DNA from: a virus
Length of the DNA stretch: 22,528 nucleotides
IMG/VR virus record: IMGVR_UViG_3300009474_000704
Coordinates: 1 to 22,528 of that record
Strand: one strand, 5' to 3'
Shown here: positions 14,612-21,181 of the stretch, piece after piece
How the letters are laid out: each line of letters opens with the position of its first letter
Numbering within the stretch: the stretch's first letter is position 1
Made by a program: the position numbers and the translations under genes
Notes under the pieces: generated by a model
Database searches by the model: none
The model's input: only the letters and a program-made list of their open reading frames with translations
Told to the model about the DNA's origin: nothing

Positions 14612-15087
14612 CCCATCGCGGCGTGTTTGAGGGTTTCGTATGGGTCGGCCTTTTCGTTACGCGATGCGGCGAACGACATGAGTTTTTCGCGGTCCGCGGG
14701 CGACAACCCCAGTTTGGACGACAACGTCAACACGTTTTTGGTGGCGCGTTCAAAGGCGGTGAACATGCCCGTGATGTTGGTGGCCCCGCTTTCGAATTCT
14801 TGGACCACATCGTCAAGGCCATTGATTTGGTTGGCCGCCTCGACCATGATGTCAAGGTTTTTGGCCAACACCGACAACAACATGGCGTCCACGGGATACA
14901 ACACCGACGCGTCGTTGAGGTGGTCAATGGTGAGGTCGTAAAACGTCCGCGCCGTTGGGTTGAGTTCCAACACGGGTTCGGGGAACTCACCACGGTCCAC
15001 GGTGGATTGGCGCGGCATGATGTCGCGGTCGGGCCGTGTGGTTCCTTGTATGGCCTTCAATGCCTTTGATTTTGGTGGGCGTCCCAT
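14608..15087 (-). CDS. terS: Terminase small subunit, P27 family
   Basis: A 159-residue protein with the P27/Terminase_4 opening MGRPPKSKALKAIQGTTRPDR, then FPEPVLELNPTARTFYDLTIDHL, VDAMLLSVLAKNLDIMVEAANQI, and a conserved end KLGLSPADREKLMSFA. The protein recognises the packaging site and positions the large subunit. The ATG at 15087 directly follows the stop of the 96-residue gene, and the stop overlaps terL. P27-type small terminases with an HNH protein nearby are typical of cos-type HK97-like phages. Confidence 0.93.
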   Translation of the reverse strand: MGRPPKSKALKAIQGTTRPDRDIMPRQSTVDRGEFPEPVLELNPTARTFYDLTIDHLNDASVLYPVDAMLLSVLAKNLDIMVEAANQINGLDDVVQEFESGATNITGMFTAFERATKNVLTLSSKLGLSPADREKLMSFAASRNEKADPYETLKHAAMG

Positions 15088-15378
15088 TCAGTCAAAAAAA
15101 TCCTCGATGTCGAAACCACCGCCCGTTTCCTCATGGTCGATGATTTCCATTTCCAATTCGTCAATCACTTTGGCGGACACCAACTCCCACATGAGGTTGG
15201 TGATGTCCACCCCCTTGAAACGGAACCGCACAATGTCCACCGATGGTGGTGTTGCGGGTTGTCCTGACCCGTCGTTGTAGTACCTCACCTCGGGTTCGCC
15301 GTGGTCGAAACTGTACTCGACCTCGATGGGGTCCGAAACCGTGGTTTCGCCGTCAAAAAACCATTCCCACACCCTCAT
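15088..15378 (-). CDS. Small acidic protein between HNH and TerS (unknown)
   Basis: A 96-residue protein read from ATG 15378, which overlaps the HNH stop (ATGA). It starts MRVWEWFFDGETTVSDPIEVEY, is rich in Asp/Glu, and ends ELEMEIIDHEETGGGFDIEDFFD. The middle IVRFRFKGVDITNLMWELVSAKVIDEL may form strands and a helix. A longer frame to 15522 exists, but that extension is Arg/Gly/Pro-rich sequence inside the HNH gene. No family is recognised. The position suggests a packaging accessory or DNA-mimic-like role, which is unproven. Confidence 0.75.
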   Translation of the reverse strand: MRVWEWFFDGETTVSDPIEVEYSFDHGEPEVRYYNDGSGQPATPPSVDIVRFRFKGVDITNLMWELVSAKVIDELEMEIIDHEETGGGFDIEDFFD

Positions 15379-15824
15379 GACCCCCCCTCCAAAGTTTCGC
15401 GGCGGTTTACGCGGCTGGACCCGATGGTCTTCTGTTGATCGGCCACATTGATTTGGACACCCCTTCCCCCCTTGACGCGTTCCAAACCGTGTGATTCGCG
15501 CCCGCTTTTGTGGTTGTGGCATGCGTCACACAATGTTTGGAGGTTTTCGAGGGACCAAAAGGACCCACCGCGACGGACTGGGGTGATGTGGTCAACGACG
15601 CGGGCGGGGGTGACCCGCCCAACGTCGCGACAATGAACACACAATGGGGATTTGGACAACGCGATTTCACGGATGCGTTGCCACCTTCGTGTTTTGTACC
15701 TCGGTTCGTATGCGTGGGATGACCGACCCCGCGATGAGTTCGCGTCGGATTTGGACTTGGGCGTGACCCAAGGTCGTTGAGGCGGTTTCCAATTGAACGT
15801 TGGCACACACAAAAATCCGAACAT
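15375..15824 (-). CDS. HNH endonuclease beside terminase
   Basis: A 149-residue HNH protein. Zinc-binding cysteines lie at 62 and 65 (SPLCVHC) and at 99 and 102 (LCDAC). The ββα-metal core is RVVDHITPVRRGGSFWSLENLQTLCDACHNHKSG, with His79, Asn94 and His103 as the HNH residues. The region before it (SHAYEPRYKTRRWQRIREIALSK) is the usual 'yks.rW...R...l' lead. HNH proteins next to terminase genes stimulate cos cleavage in HK97-type phages. The start is ATG 15824 or GTG 15806 (giving VPTFNWKPPQRPW); the latter resembles many relatives. The non-coding stretch just upstream is a candidate cos site. Confidence 0.93.
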   Translation of the reverse strand: MFGFLCVPTFNWKPPQRPWVTPKSKSDANSSRGRSSHAYEPRYKTRRWQRIREIALSKSPLCVHCRDVGRVTPARVVDHITPVRRGGSFWSLENLQTLCDACHNHKSGRESHGLERVKGGRGVQINVADQQKTIGSSRVNRRETLEGGS

Positions 15825-16059
15825 TTACACCCCGATTGACGGGTTGTTGACGGGTTGGGGTACAACTCACGTTCGCGTTTGGATACACCACGCGCCCGTT
15901 CGGAACTGTTGGATGATTGTGTCGTCGGCCCCGTTTAAGCGGGGGCCGACTGTCAACGTGTGGGGGTTGTCAAGGAACCGCCGTTGTTGATGGCTTCGAA
16001 GTTCGGAACCCTGCCGACACCATCGACGCGTTGTTGATGGATTGGGGCATGACTTGACC
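15825..16059. other. Intergenic region with short repeats; candidate packaging or regulatory site
   Basis: A 235-nt stretch without a credible gene, between the 445-residue regulator-like gene and HNH-terS-terL. On the plus strand GTTGTTGAYGG occurs three times (15843-15853, 15983-15993, 16030-16040), and the palindrome GTTCGGAAC twice (15898-15906, 16001-16009). There is one strong hairpin (15924-15950). Its place, directly before HNH and terminase, is where cos sites occur in HK97-like phages. A promoter for the packaging genes should also be here, but no clear TAnnTTTG box is seen. Confidence 0.45.
15924..15950. repeat. Strong hairpin (9-bp perfect inverted repeat)
   Basis: GTCGGCCCC (15924-15932) pairs with GGGGCCGAC (15942-15950) across a 9-nt loop. 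No T-run follows on either strand, so it is not a typical intrinsic terminator. It could still stop minus-strand transcripts from the 16060 gene or be a protein site near the packaging start. The 9-mer GTCGGCCCC also forms one arm of the MCP terminator at 8090-8112. Confidence 0.6.
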
Positions 16060-17397
16060 TCACATCCCTTGGATGGTGAAACCGCCTTTGGGATTGTGGA
16101 CCACGACCGAACCCGTGGGTTTGTTGTTGTCGTCGAGTTGGATGACCACGTTGAACGCCACTTGGTTTTGTCCGTTGATCATGTGGGGCAACACCTCGGT
16201 CCGTGGCAACTGGACCCAAAAACCTCCGATGTCGGCGTTGGGTGGTGTACCGTCGTCACGTTTGATGGTGACGCCGCTTCCCAATTTGTGGTTTTGTTCC
16301 TGTGGCACTTCCACCAATCGCCCATCCTCGGTGTGGTGTAACTCCATCCCCTTTTGCCGTGGGCCGCTGAAATTCAAAAATTCGCTCGGTTGGTGTTGCG
16401 CCTTCGAAATGGCCTCCAACCTCGTCAGGTCCTCACGGTTTTGTTGGCTCGGTGTCTTTGCAACCTCACCATCGCGGAATTGGTTGGGGTCGGTGGGGAC
16501 GGGCATTTCGTCGAAGTACTGTTCCGCGTTGTTCATGTGTTCCCAGTACTCACGGGCGGTTTTCGCCTTGGGCGACGGTTCCTCGGTTTCCTCGTTGGCG
16601 TAACCGTACGCGGCCAACTCAACGTCCATGTCGTATTCCCACACGTTGTGTTGGTCCACGCTGAATTCGTCGATTCCCAACAATGGCATTTGGTCGAGGG
16701 TCTTGACACCGCCATCAAACGTTTCAATGGCCGTGAACCAATCCTCGGACACGCCTGACATTTCGTCCACGTATTCGCGCCCCTCCTTTCCCAAACGCTC
16801 ACACACGTATTTGTCCCGAGGGGCCAAAATCAAATCGTTGTTCCATGCGGTGAGGCCATGCGTGAACATGCGGGCGAAATGCTTGGTGAACACGGTGTAT
16901 TCGTTCGCCTCGATGGATTCGCACACACCACGGATGAACCCGTTGGTGACGGGCCTGTACCGTTCCTCTTTGATGGCCTGTTGCCGCTTGGGGTTGTCGG
17001 TGGGCAATTGCAACACCTCGTCGGTCACGTAACCCGAGGACGTCACGTTGTTCCAAGTTTGGCGGGTTTTGCCCGTGAGTTTGCGGATGCCCTCCCAACT
17101 GAACCCGTGGTCCTGCATGTTCGCCAACAAAGTGATGGCCCACATGCGTCGGATGTGGAATTCCATTTCGGCGCGTTCCTCGTTTGATGGCTTGACCAAT
17201 TCACCCCGCACCCATACGGATCGGCCAACGGTCAACGCGGCCACGTGTGGGTTGCGCGCGCTTTTAATTGCCTCACGTTTGGCGATGGACTGGGGGACGA
17301 TGCCTTTGACCGCATCGGCCACGGTGTGGCCCATTTCCTCCATGTCCTCCCGCGCCTCCACCCACGTCCTGTTTTTGTTCGCGTCGTTGTTGCTCAT
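16060..17397 (-). CDS. 445-residue regulator-like protein with HTH-like segment (unknown)
   Basis: I do not recognise a named family. The start ATG at 17397 (MSNNDANKNRTWVEARED) fits the promoter 25 nt upstream; the frame extends to 17484, but through that promoter. A helical region at residues ~75-125 ends in FSWEGIRKLTGKTRQTWNNV, resembling a helix-turn-helix with the recognition helix at TGKTRQTWNN. Residues ~135-230 are mixed alpha (RYRPVTNGFIRGVCESIEANEYTVFTKHFARMF). An acidic linker (EETEEPSPKAK) follows, and the C-terminus is beta-rich (GGFWVQLPRTEVLPHM...AFNVVIQLDDNN). It is divergent from the early operon, as lysogeny regulators often are, and its promoter contains an inverted repeat. 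A repressor or switch role is inference; it is longer than typical CI proteins. Confidence 0.78.
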   Translation of the reverse strand: MSNNDANKNRTWVEAREDMEEMGHTVADAVKGIVPQSIAKREAIKSARNPHVAALTVGRSVWVRGELVKPSNEERAEMEFHIRRMWAITLLANMQDHGFSWEGIRKLTGKTRQTWNNVTSSGYVTDEVLQLPTDNPKRQQAIKEERYRPVTNGFIRGVCESIEANEYTVFTKHFARMFTHGLTAWNNDLILAPRDKYVCERLGKEGREYVDEMSGVSEDWFTAIETFDGGVKTLDQMPLLGIDEFSVDQHNVWEYDMDVELAAYGYANEETEEPSPKAKTAREYWEHMNNAEQYFDEMPVPTDPNQFRDGEVAKTPSQQNREDLTRLEAISKAQHQPSEFLNFSGPRQKGMELHHTEDGRLVEVPQEQNHKLGSGVTIKRDDGTPPNADIGGFWVQLPRTEVLPHMINGQNQVAFNVVIQLDDNNKPTGSVVVHNPKGGFTIQGM

Positions 17398-17421
17398 GTC
17401 CGTTGATGTGTCAATATGACG

Positions 17422-17452
17422 CAAATGTACTGACGTTTTTGTCAGTTTCCAA
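17422..17452 (-). promoter_or_regulatory. Bacteroidota-type promoter of the regulator-like gene
   Basis: The minus strand reads TTG (17452-17450), then 20 nt, then TACATTTG (17429-17422), a full match to the -7 consensus TAnnTTTG. Transcription would start near 17415, giving a leader of about 18 nt before the ATG at 17397. Confidence 0.7.
17429..17446. promoter_or_regulatory. Operator-like inverted repeat inside the promoter spacer
   Basis: ACTGAC (17429-17434) and GTCAGT (17441-17446) form a perfect 6-bp inverted repeat across 6 nt, lying between the -33 and -7 boxes. A protein bound there would block RNA polymerase, suggesting repression or autoregulation of the 16060-17397 gene. Confidence 0.6.
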
Positions 17453-17634
17453 GTAATTCGACGGCAACGGCGCGGGTTTCGCAACCTGACACGGATGGCA
17501 TGACCTCGGAAAAACCTTCAACGCCTCATCCACAATTGGGCCGTCACCAAGGAAATTTGCGTACATTTACAAGTTCGCTGACATTGGCGCGGCTTTTGTT
17601 CATACCAACCCCGAAATCACAAAAATCAAAATTC
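17453..17634 (+). promoter_or_regulatory. Divergent control region, early-operon side
   Basis: This stretch has no credible gene. TACATTTA at 17562-17569 is a 5/6 match to TAnnTTTG and may be the -7 box for the early operon. The nearest upstream TTG (17536-17538) is 23 nt away, longer than usual. The leader before ATG 17635 is A-rich (ACAAAAATCAAAATTC), with no Shine-Dalgarno. Confidence 0.4.
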
Positions 17635-17877
17635 ATGATTCCACCCAACAAATTCCCGCAACTACTCACCACCGACGAGGTCGCGCGACTCCTTCGCGTG
17701 TCCCCTGCAACGGTGAGGAACATGATTCGCGACGGGCGAATCACGGCCATCCCCACGAACGGGGGCGGCAAAAGGACCAACTACCGAATCCCCGTCACGG
17801 CTTTGGAAACTCTCATGGGCATCGACCAAACCCAAGCACAACGCGAAACGCGGTCATTCACCCCGAAAAACAATTGA
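17635..17877 (+). CDS. Excisionase-like HTH protein
   Basis: An 80-residue protein with the MerR/excisionase-type winged HTH of the HTH_17 kind: LLTTDEVARLLRVSPATVRNMIRDGRITAIPTNG..., then NYRIPVTALETLMG. The 'lt.eeva..L.vs..tvr.mi..G.i.a......yrip...l..l' pattern is classical. It is the first gene of the plus-strand operon, whose far end meets the integrase. It could be a recombination directionality factor for that integrase, or a Cro-like control protein. The ATG at 17635 is the first Met of the conserved part; the upstream open frame is through the promoter region. Confidence 0.87.
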   Translation: MIPPNKFPQLLTTDEVARLLRVSPATVRNMIRDGRITAIPTNGGGKRTNYRIPVTALETLMGIDQTQAQRETRSFTPKNN

Positions 17878-17881
17878 ACAC

Positions 17882-18445
17882 ATGGGGATTTCACAACCTT
17901 CGTTCGCCTTCGACGGCGACCAAAACAACTTTGTCGAACAGGTCACCCGAGGCATCACAGGACCGCCCAAAGGCGTGTTCCCTCACATGCCCAACCGCAC
18001 CCAATGGAACGCAGATTTTCCGCACCTCCACACGATCAAATCGGCCATCGAATTCATCGTCCGCGACTGGAATGAATCGTTGGTTGGGCCTTCCGCCCTT
18101 TGTGTGGCGCGTGAACTGGACCTCATGGGATTTGACGTCCCTGACGTTCACCGTACCATCGCGTCGGTCCTCGGCAACCGCCGACACGGGTTTGTCAAGC
18201 TGAAAACACGGTACTATCCCGACCTCATGGACTTTGACCAATTCGAGTTCATCAACGGCCCGCGGAAAAAATCATGGGCAACGTACGCGTTGAACCAATC
18301 GTGGGCGGACACCATCGACGACAAACACACGCGGTTGGCCAAATGGCTTGAAAACGACTCCGAGTCCGCGCGGCACATGCTCAAAATGGTTGAGGCCAAT
18401 TTGTTTTACAAGGGGCTGCGGCCCTACTGCGACCGCCGCCGATGA
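17882..18445 (+). CDS. Early-operon protein, 187 residues (unknown, winged-helix-like middle)
   Basis: It starts at ATG 17882, 4 bases after the HTH gene, and its stop overlaps the next ATG (ATGA). The middle, GPSALCVARELDLMGFDVPDVHRTIASVLGNRRHGFVKLKTRYY, has the helix-helix-wing arrangement of winged-helix DNA-binding domains. The C-terminal third is helical with basic residues (LAKWLENDSESARHMLKMVEANLFYKGLRPYCDRRR). Lying just before a DnaA-type DNA-binding protein and the helicase suggests a role in replication start or early control. No family is recognised. Confidence 0.8.
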   Translation: MGISQPSFAFDGDQNNFVEQVTRGITGPPKGVFPHMPNRTQWNADFPHLHTIKSAIEFIVRDWNESLVGPSALCVARELDLMGFDVPDVHRTIASVLGNRRHGFVKLKTRYYPDLMDFDQFEFINGPRKKSWATYALNQSWADTIDDKHTRLAKWLENDSESARHMLKMVEANLFYKGLRPYCDRRR

Positions 18446-18846
18446 GCGCGGGTTTTTGTTACGGCGAACCGTCCACGGAATCGGTCGTGGGCGCGTTCAA
18501 CGCCCAATGCACGGCGTACCTCGACGCGGTTTGTGCTGAACTGGACATCAACGTCACCGATGTCATTGGGTACAACAACCACCGCCCCATCGCCGACCTC
18601 CGACATGTCCTCATGTACGTCTTCAAACACGAATTCCACATGACGTTCATGGAAATCGCCCAATTCATGAGGCGGAACCATGCGTCCATCATCCACGGGG
18701 AAAAGAAAATCGGCGTGTTGCTGAAAACCAATCAAATCAACGTGTTCCTCGGTCAATGCCTCCAAGCGGCGGAACACGTTTACATCGAACAATGGGGGCA
18801 AACGCCAAAATCAATTTCATGGCACACGACAAAAAAATTTCCTTGA
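18442..18846 (+). CDS. DnaA domain IV-like DNA-binding protein (no ATPase domain)
   Basis: A 134-residue protein whose middle matches the DnaA C-terminal DNA-binding domain: VCAELDINVTDVIGYNNHRPIADLRHVLMYVFKHEFHMTFMEIAQFMRRNHASIIHGEKKI (~30-90). In DnaA the equivalent run ends 'EIG..FG.rDHStV.hA..kI'; here NHASIIHG replaces DHSTVLHA. Residues 66-90 would form the HTH. There is no AAA+ domain, and the protein is too short for one. Such proteins occur in Bacteroidota phages. It may bind the phage origin or DnaA boxes on the host chromosome. The gene overlaps both neighbours: the upstream one by 4 bases and the downstream one by 28. Confidence 0.87.
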   Translation: MSAGFCYGEPSTESVVGAFNAQCTAYLDAVCAELDINVTDVIGYNNHRPIADLRHVLMYVFKHEFHMTFMEIAQFMRRNHASIIHGEKKIGVLLKTNQINVFLGQCLQAAEHVYIEQWGQTPKSISWHTTKKFP

Positions 18847-19112
18847 AAATCAAGGTGGACAAAATCGACAAAGGCCATTTGTACAAAGGGGAAAAGGCCA
18901 CGTACCTCACCCTCACCGTGGTCCCGACACCGAACAACCAATACGGTGACGACTACATGGTGACCCAGTACAGGGGGCGGGATGCCGAATCCGTCATCCT
19001 CGGCAACGGACGCGACCTCAACTTTGGGAACGACGCCGATTCAAGTTCGGCCCCAATGCCCTCGGCAATGGCCGCCGATGTTCAACCCAAAACGGAGGAC
19101 CTCCCGTTCTGA
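18819..19112 (+). CDS. Small ssDNA-binding-type protein with SSB acidic tip
   Basis: A 97-residue protein. Residues 5-60 are beta-rich (KISLKIKVDKIDKGHLYKGEKATYLTLTVVPTPNNQYGDDYMVTQ), followed by a low-complexity linker (NDADSSSAPMPSAMAADVQ) and the last residues KTEDLPF. An acidic ..(D/E)DLPF end is the hallmark of Bacteroidota SSB proteins, used to dock replication and repair partners. Its place beside the helicase fits. ATG 18819 (MAHDKKISLK) is preferred; ATG 18792 (MGANAKINF) is possible and would deepen the overlap with the previous gene. It is shorter than a full SSB, so the OB fold is inferred. Confidence 0.8.
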   Translation: MAHDKKISLKIKVDKIDKGHLYKGEKATYLTLTVVPTPNNQYGDDYMVTQYRGRDAESVILGNGRDLNFGNDADSSSAPMPSAMAADVQPKTEDLPF

Positions 19113-19130
19113 CCACGCCAACGTTGAACC

Positions 19131-19167
19131 AAAAAAGGCCCGTGGGAATCGCCTGTGGGCCTTTTTT
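19131..19167 (+). terminator. Intrinsic terminator between SSB-like and helicase genes
   Basis: AAAAAAGGCCC (19131-19141) and GGGCCTTTTTT (19157-19167) form a perfect 11-bp inverted repeat across a 15-nt loop, with T-runs readable on both strands. It begins 18 nt after the SSB-like stop and ends 14 nt before the helicase ATG. It could separate or attenuate two parts of the early operon. Confidence 0.8.
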
Positions 19168-19181
19168 ACCTCCAATCGTCA

Positions 19182-20153
19182 ATGATTCCACCACACCCAC
19201 CGAAAACCACCACCGCCCCCATTTTCAGGCCCGAGGAACGGTCCTTGGAAACGGACGTGTCGCGACGCCAAACGGTCCGCGGCGGCGTTTCCACAGGATT
19301 CACAAACCTCGACGAATACATGACCGTCAAACGGGGGTTCCCCCTGTTCGTTGCGGGCGCACCGCACCACGGAAAAACCCAGTTCATCAAACAATTGTTG
19401 GTCAACCTTTCCCGACTGCATGGATGGAAACATTGCGTGTACCTCGGCGAGGATGGGTCCATCGAGGACATCGCCATCGAGTTGGTTGAAATTTACACGG
19501 GCCAACCCGTCCGCCACCACGACGACAAAGGCCGTGAGGTTGAGGGGTATTTGTCCGACGCGGCGTTCACGGCGGCGTTCCTTTGGGTGAACGAACATTT
19601 TTACATCGTATCCCCCGACGACGCCGACGTTGCCAATTTCGACGTGGAAACCTTTTACCGTTGGGTTGACGAATACTCGGTCCGTGAGGGCGTCAAGTTC
19701 GACACCACCGTCATTGATCCGTGGAACGATTTGTCGATGGACCTTTCCTCCAAAGGTGGACGCGAGGACCTGTTTTTGTCGGACGCCTTAAAAACGGTTC
19801 GTGTGTCGTCCCGCAACAACGACCGAACGGACATCATCATCACCCACATCGCGGCCCCATACGCCAAACACCGAACCGAGGGTGGCCAACGGTACGCCGC
19901 CCCCGCGGAACCCTACGAATGGCGAGGTGGTCAAGAGGTTCACCGCCGCGCGTACACCATGCTTTTGGTGTACCGTCCACCCGCCCCCGACACCCTGCGG
20001 TTTGGAAAAGTGACGTTCGACACCCACGTGGGCGAAACATGGCTCATGGTCCAAAAATCCAAGCCCCGTGGCGTGGGCAAACTGGGGCGCGCCGTCCTGT
20101 ACTACGACAAACGGACGAACACGTACTCACAAAACGTTTTGACCGATGCGTGA
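19182..20153 (+). CDS. DnaB/RecA-fold replicative helicase-like ATPase
   Basis: A 323-residue protein with one RecA-type core and no primase or DnaB N-terminal domain. The order is GVSTGFTNLDEYMTVKRG (~35-52), Walker A GAPHHGKT (59-66), YLGED with likely catalytic Glu90, Walker B VID (177-179) in FDTTVIDPWNDL, and the sensor loop IIITHIAAPYAKH (His222). Further on are AEPYEWRGGQEVHRRAYTMLLVYRP and a C-terminal QKSKPRGVGKLGRAVLYYD, matching DnaB 'v.K.R.G..G...l.f'. These parts are typical of DnaB/Twinkle C-terminal helicase domains that unwind the fork. The start ATG 19182 lies after the terminator; an open extension to 19155 crosses it. Confidence 0.9.
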   Translation: MIPPHPPKTTTAPIFRPEERSLETDVSRRQTVRGGVSTGFTNLDEYMTVKRGFPLFVAGAPHHGKTQFIKQLLVNLSRLHGWKHCVYLGEDGSIEDIAIELVEIYTGQPVRHHDDKGREVEGYLSDAAFTAAFLWVNEHFYIVSPDDADVANFDVETFYRWVDEYSVREGVKFDTTVIDPWNDLSMDLSSKGGREDLFLSDALKTVRVSSRNNDRTDIIITHIAAPYAKHRTEGGQRYAAPAEPYEWRGGQEVHRRAYTMLLVYRPPAPDTLRFGKVTFDTHVGETWLMVQKSKPRGVGKLGRAVLYYDKRTNTYSQNVLTDA

Positions 20154-20526
20154 CAAACCCAAGGTCCGCCCCTTCAACCCCGTCGGGAATTGGTCACCGC
20201 TTGACCTCATCGTCCTCCGAAACGATTGTCACGCGGGGATGTGTCGCATGGAAAACGCCTTGGACCGCTACGACGAAAAAAACATGGAGGTTGACCCCTC
20301 GGTCCGTAAAAACACGGCGGTGTTGATTGACACATTGCGGTCCGCCATGATTGCGTTGGGGGACCTCGAATCGGAACGCAACATCGCGATCCATGACGCG
20401 ATGACCGAAAAGGCATCCCACGCCCGCACCATTGGCCAACTGGACGAGGCCAACAAAACCGTCCAACAACTCACCATCGAGGGTGAACGCATGCGCGCCG
20501 CCATCGAAAAACTCATGTCGAAATGA
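20146..20526 (+). CDS. Coiled-coil early protein (unknown)
   Basis: A 126-residue protein. The first ~40 residues are compact (VRPFNPVGNWSPLDLIVLRNDCHAGM), and the last ~60 form a likely coiled coil (DLESERNIAIHDAMTEKASHARTIGQLDEANKTVQQLTIEGERMRAAIEKLM). The start ATG overlaps the helicase stop by 8 bases, and the stop overlaps the next start (ATGA), so it is translationally coupled to both. A helper role for helicase or recombination is possible; no family is recognised. Confidence 0.8.
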   Translation: MRDKPKVRPFNPVGNWSPLDLIVLRNDCHAGMCRMENALDRYDEKNMEVDPSVRKNTAVLIDTLRSAMIALGDLESERNIAIHDAMTEKASHARTIGQLDEANKTVQQLTIEGERMRAAIEKLMSK

Positions 20527-20918
20527 AACAATTGACCGAAACCGAACGCGCACAATTGCGCCACCTATTCGAGGCCAACGGCCTTTCCCGCGACGACATT
20601 TTTGTCCATCGCAATTTCACCATCGTCAAACGCTCGGGCATTGAAAAGGTCCAAGCGGCCCAAAACATCCACGTCGAATTCGAGGTCATCCAATGCGACC
20701 GCGACTTTGTGGTGATGAAAGCCCACGGACACCGTGTCGGCGACGAAACGGGACGCAAGGTCGAAACCTTTGGTTCGGCCACCTCGGACAACTGCATGTC
20801 CAAACACCTCGTCGAAATGGCTGAAAAACGCGCATTGTCACGGGCGGTGTTGAAGTTGACCAACCTGTACGAACACGGCGTGTTTGGCGAGGACGAGGAC
20901 GTCCACCGCGATGGGTGA
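20523..20918 (+). CDS. Possible single-strand annealing / recombination protein
   Basis: A 131-residue protein that I do not firmly recognise. After a helical start (LTETERAQLRHLFEANGLSRDDIFVHRNFTIVKRSGIEKV), it has beta-type sequence, IHVEFEVIQCDRDFVVMKAHGHRVGDETGRKVETFGSA. It then has a conserved-looking helix, SKHLVEMAEKRALSRAVLKLTNLYEHGVFGEDED. The 'etfGsA...n....hlveMAEKRAlsRAvLKL' run recalls phage ssDNA-annealing and Rad52-like proteins, whose strand-strand-strand-helix core has this Ala/Lys/Arg-rich helix. Its place behind helicase and SSB fits. Other DNA-processing roles remain possible. Confidence 0.75.
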   Translation: MKQLTETERAQLRHLFEANGLSRDDIFVHRNFTIVKRSGIEKVQAAQNIHVEFEVIQCDRDFVVMKAHGHRVGDETGRKVETFGSATSDNCMSKHLVEMAEKRALSRAVLKLTNLYEHGVFGEDEDVHRDG

Positions 20919-21180
20919 TTGGATTGACGACGTATTTGATGAACTGGACGGGCGGGTGGTCGATGAGGCCACCCGTTACCGTTTGGAGGACCTTTGCGAA
21001 ACGGCCATGATGGAGGACGGCGAGGAACGCGCGTTCATGGACCGCATCCACGCGGATGACTTAACCCGTGAGGGCGTCACGGAGTTGTTCCGACAACTGA
21101 ACGACCGCCAACCCCGAACCCCCGAGAAGTACGCCCCCAGTCAAACCGAGTTGGCGAGGTGGATTCGGTCGTTTTGTTGA
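20911..21180 (+). CDS. Small acidic early protein (unknown)
   Basis: An 89-residue, strongly acidic protein read from ATG 20911, which overlaps the preceding stop by 8 bases. It contains WIDDVFDELDGRVVDEATRYRLEDLCETAMMEDGEERAFMDRI and ends QTELARWIRSFC. The acidity could indicate a DNA mimic or regulatory partner. It is the last gene of the plus-strand operon: its TGA (21178-21180) lies 1 base from the integrase stop on the other strand. No family is recognised. Confidence 0.72.
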   Translation: MGDWIDDVFDELDGRVVDEATRYRLEDLCETAMMEDGEERAFMDRIHADDLTREGVTELFRQLNDRQPRTPEKYAPSQTELARWIRSFC

Positions 21181-21181
21181 A

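Noticed and set aside
15793-15990. Small plus-strand gene (65 codons) in the gap before HNH
   Set aside because: It crosses the hairpin and repeats and overlaps the HNH start. The composition is not protein-like, with no start context.
17398-21180. Replication origin with DnaA boxes or iterons near the DnaA-like gene
   Set aside because: I looked for TTATNCACA-like boxes and tandem repeats in the early region and saw no convincing cluster.
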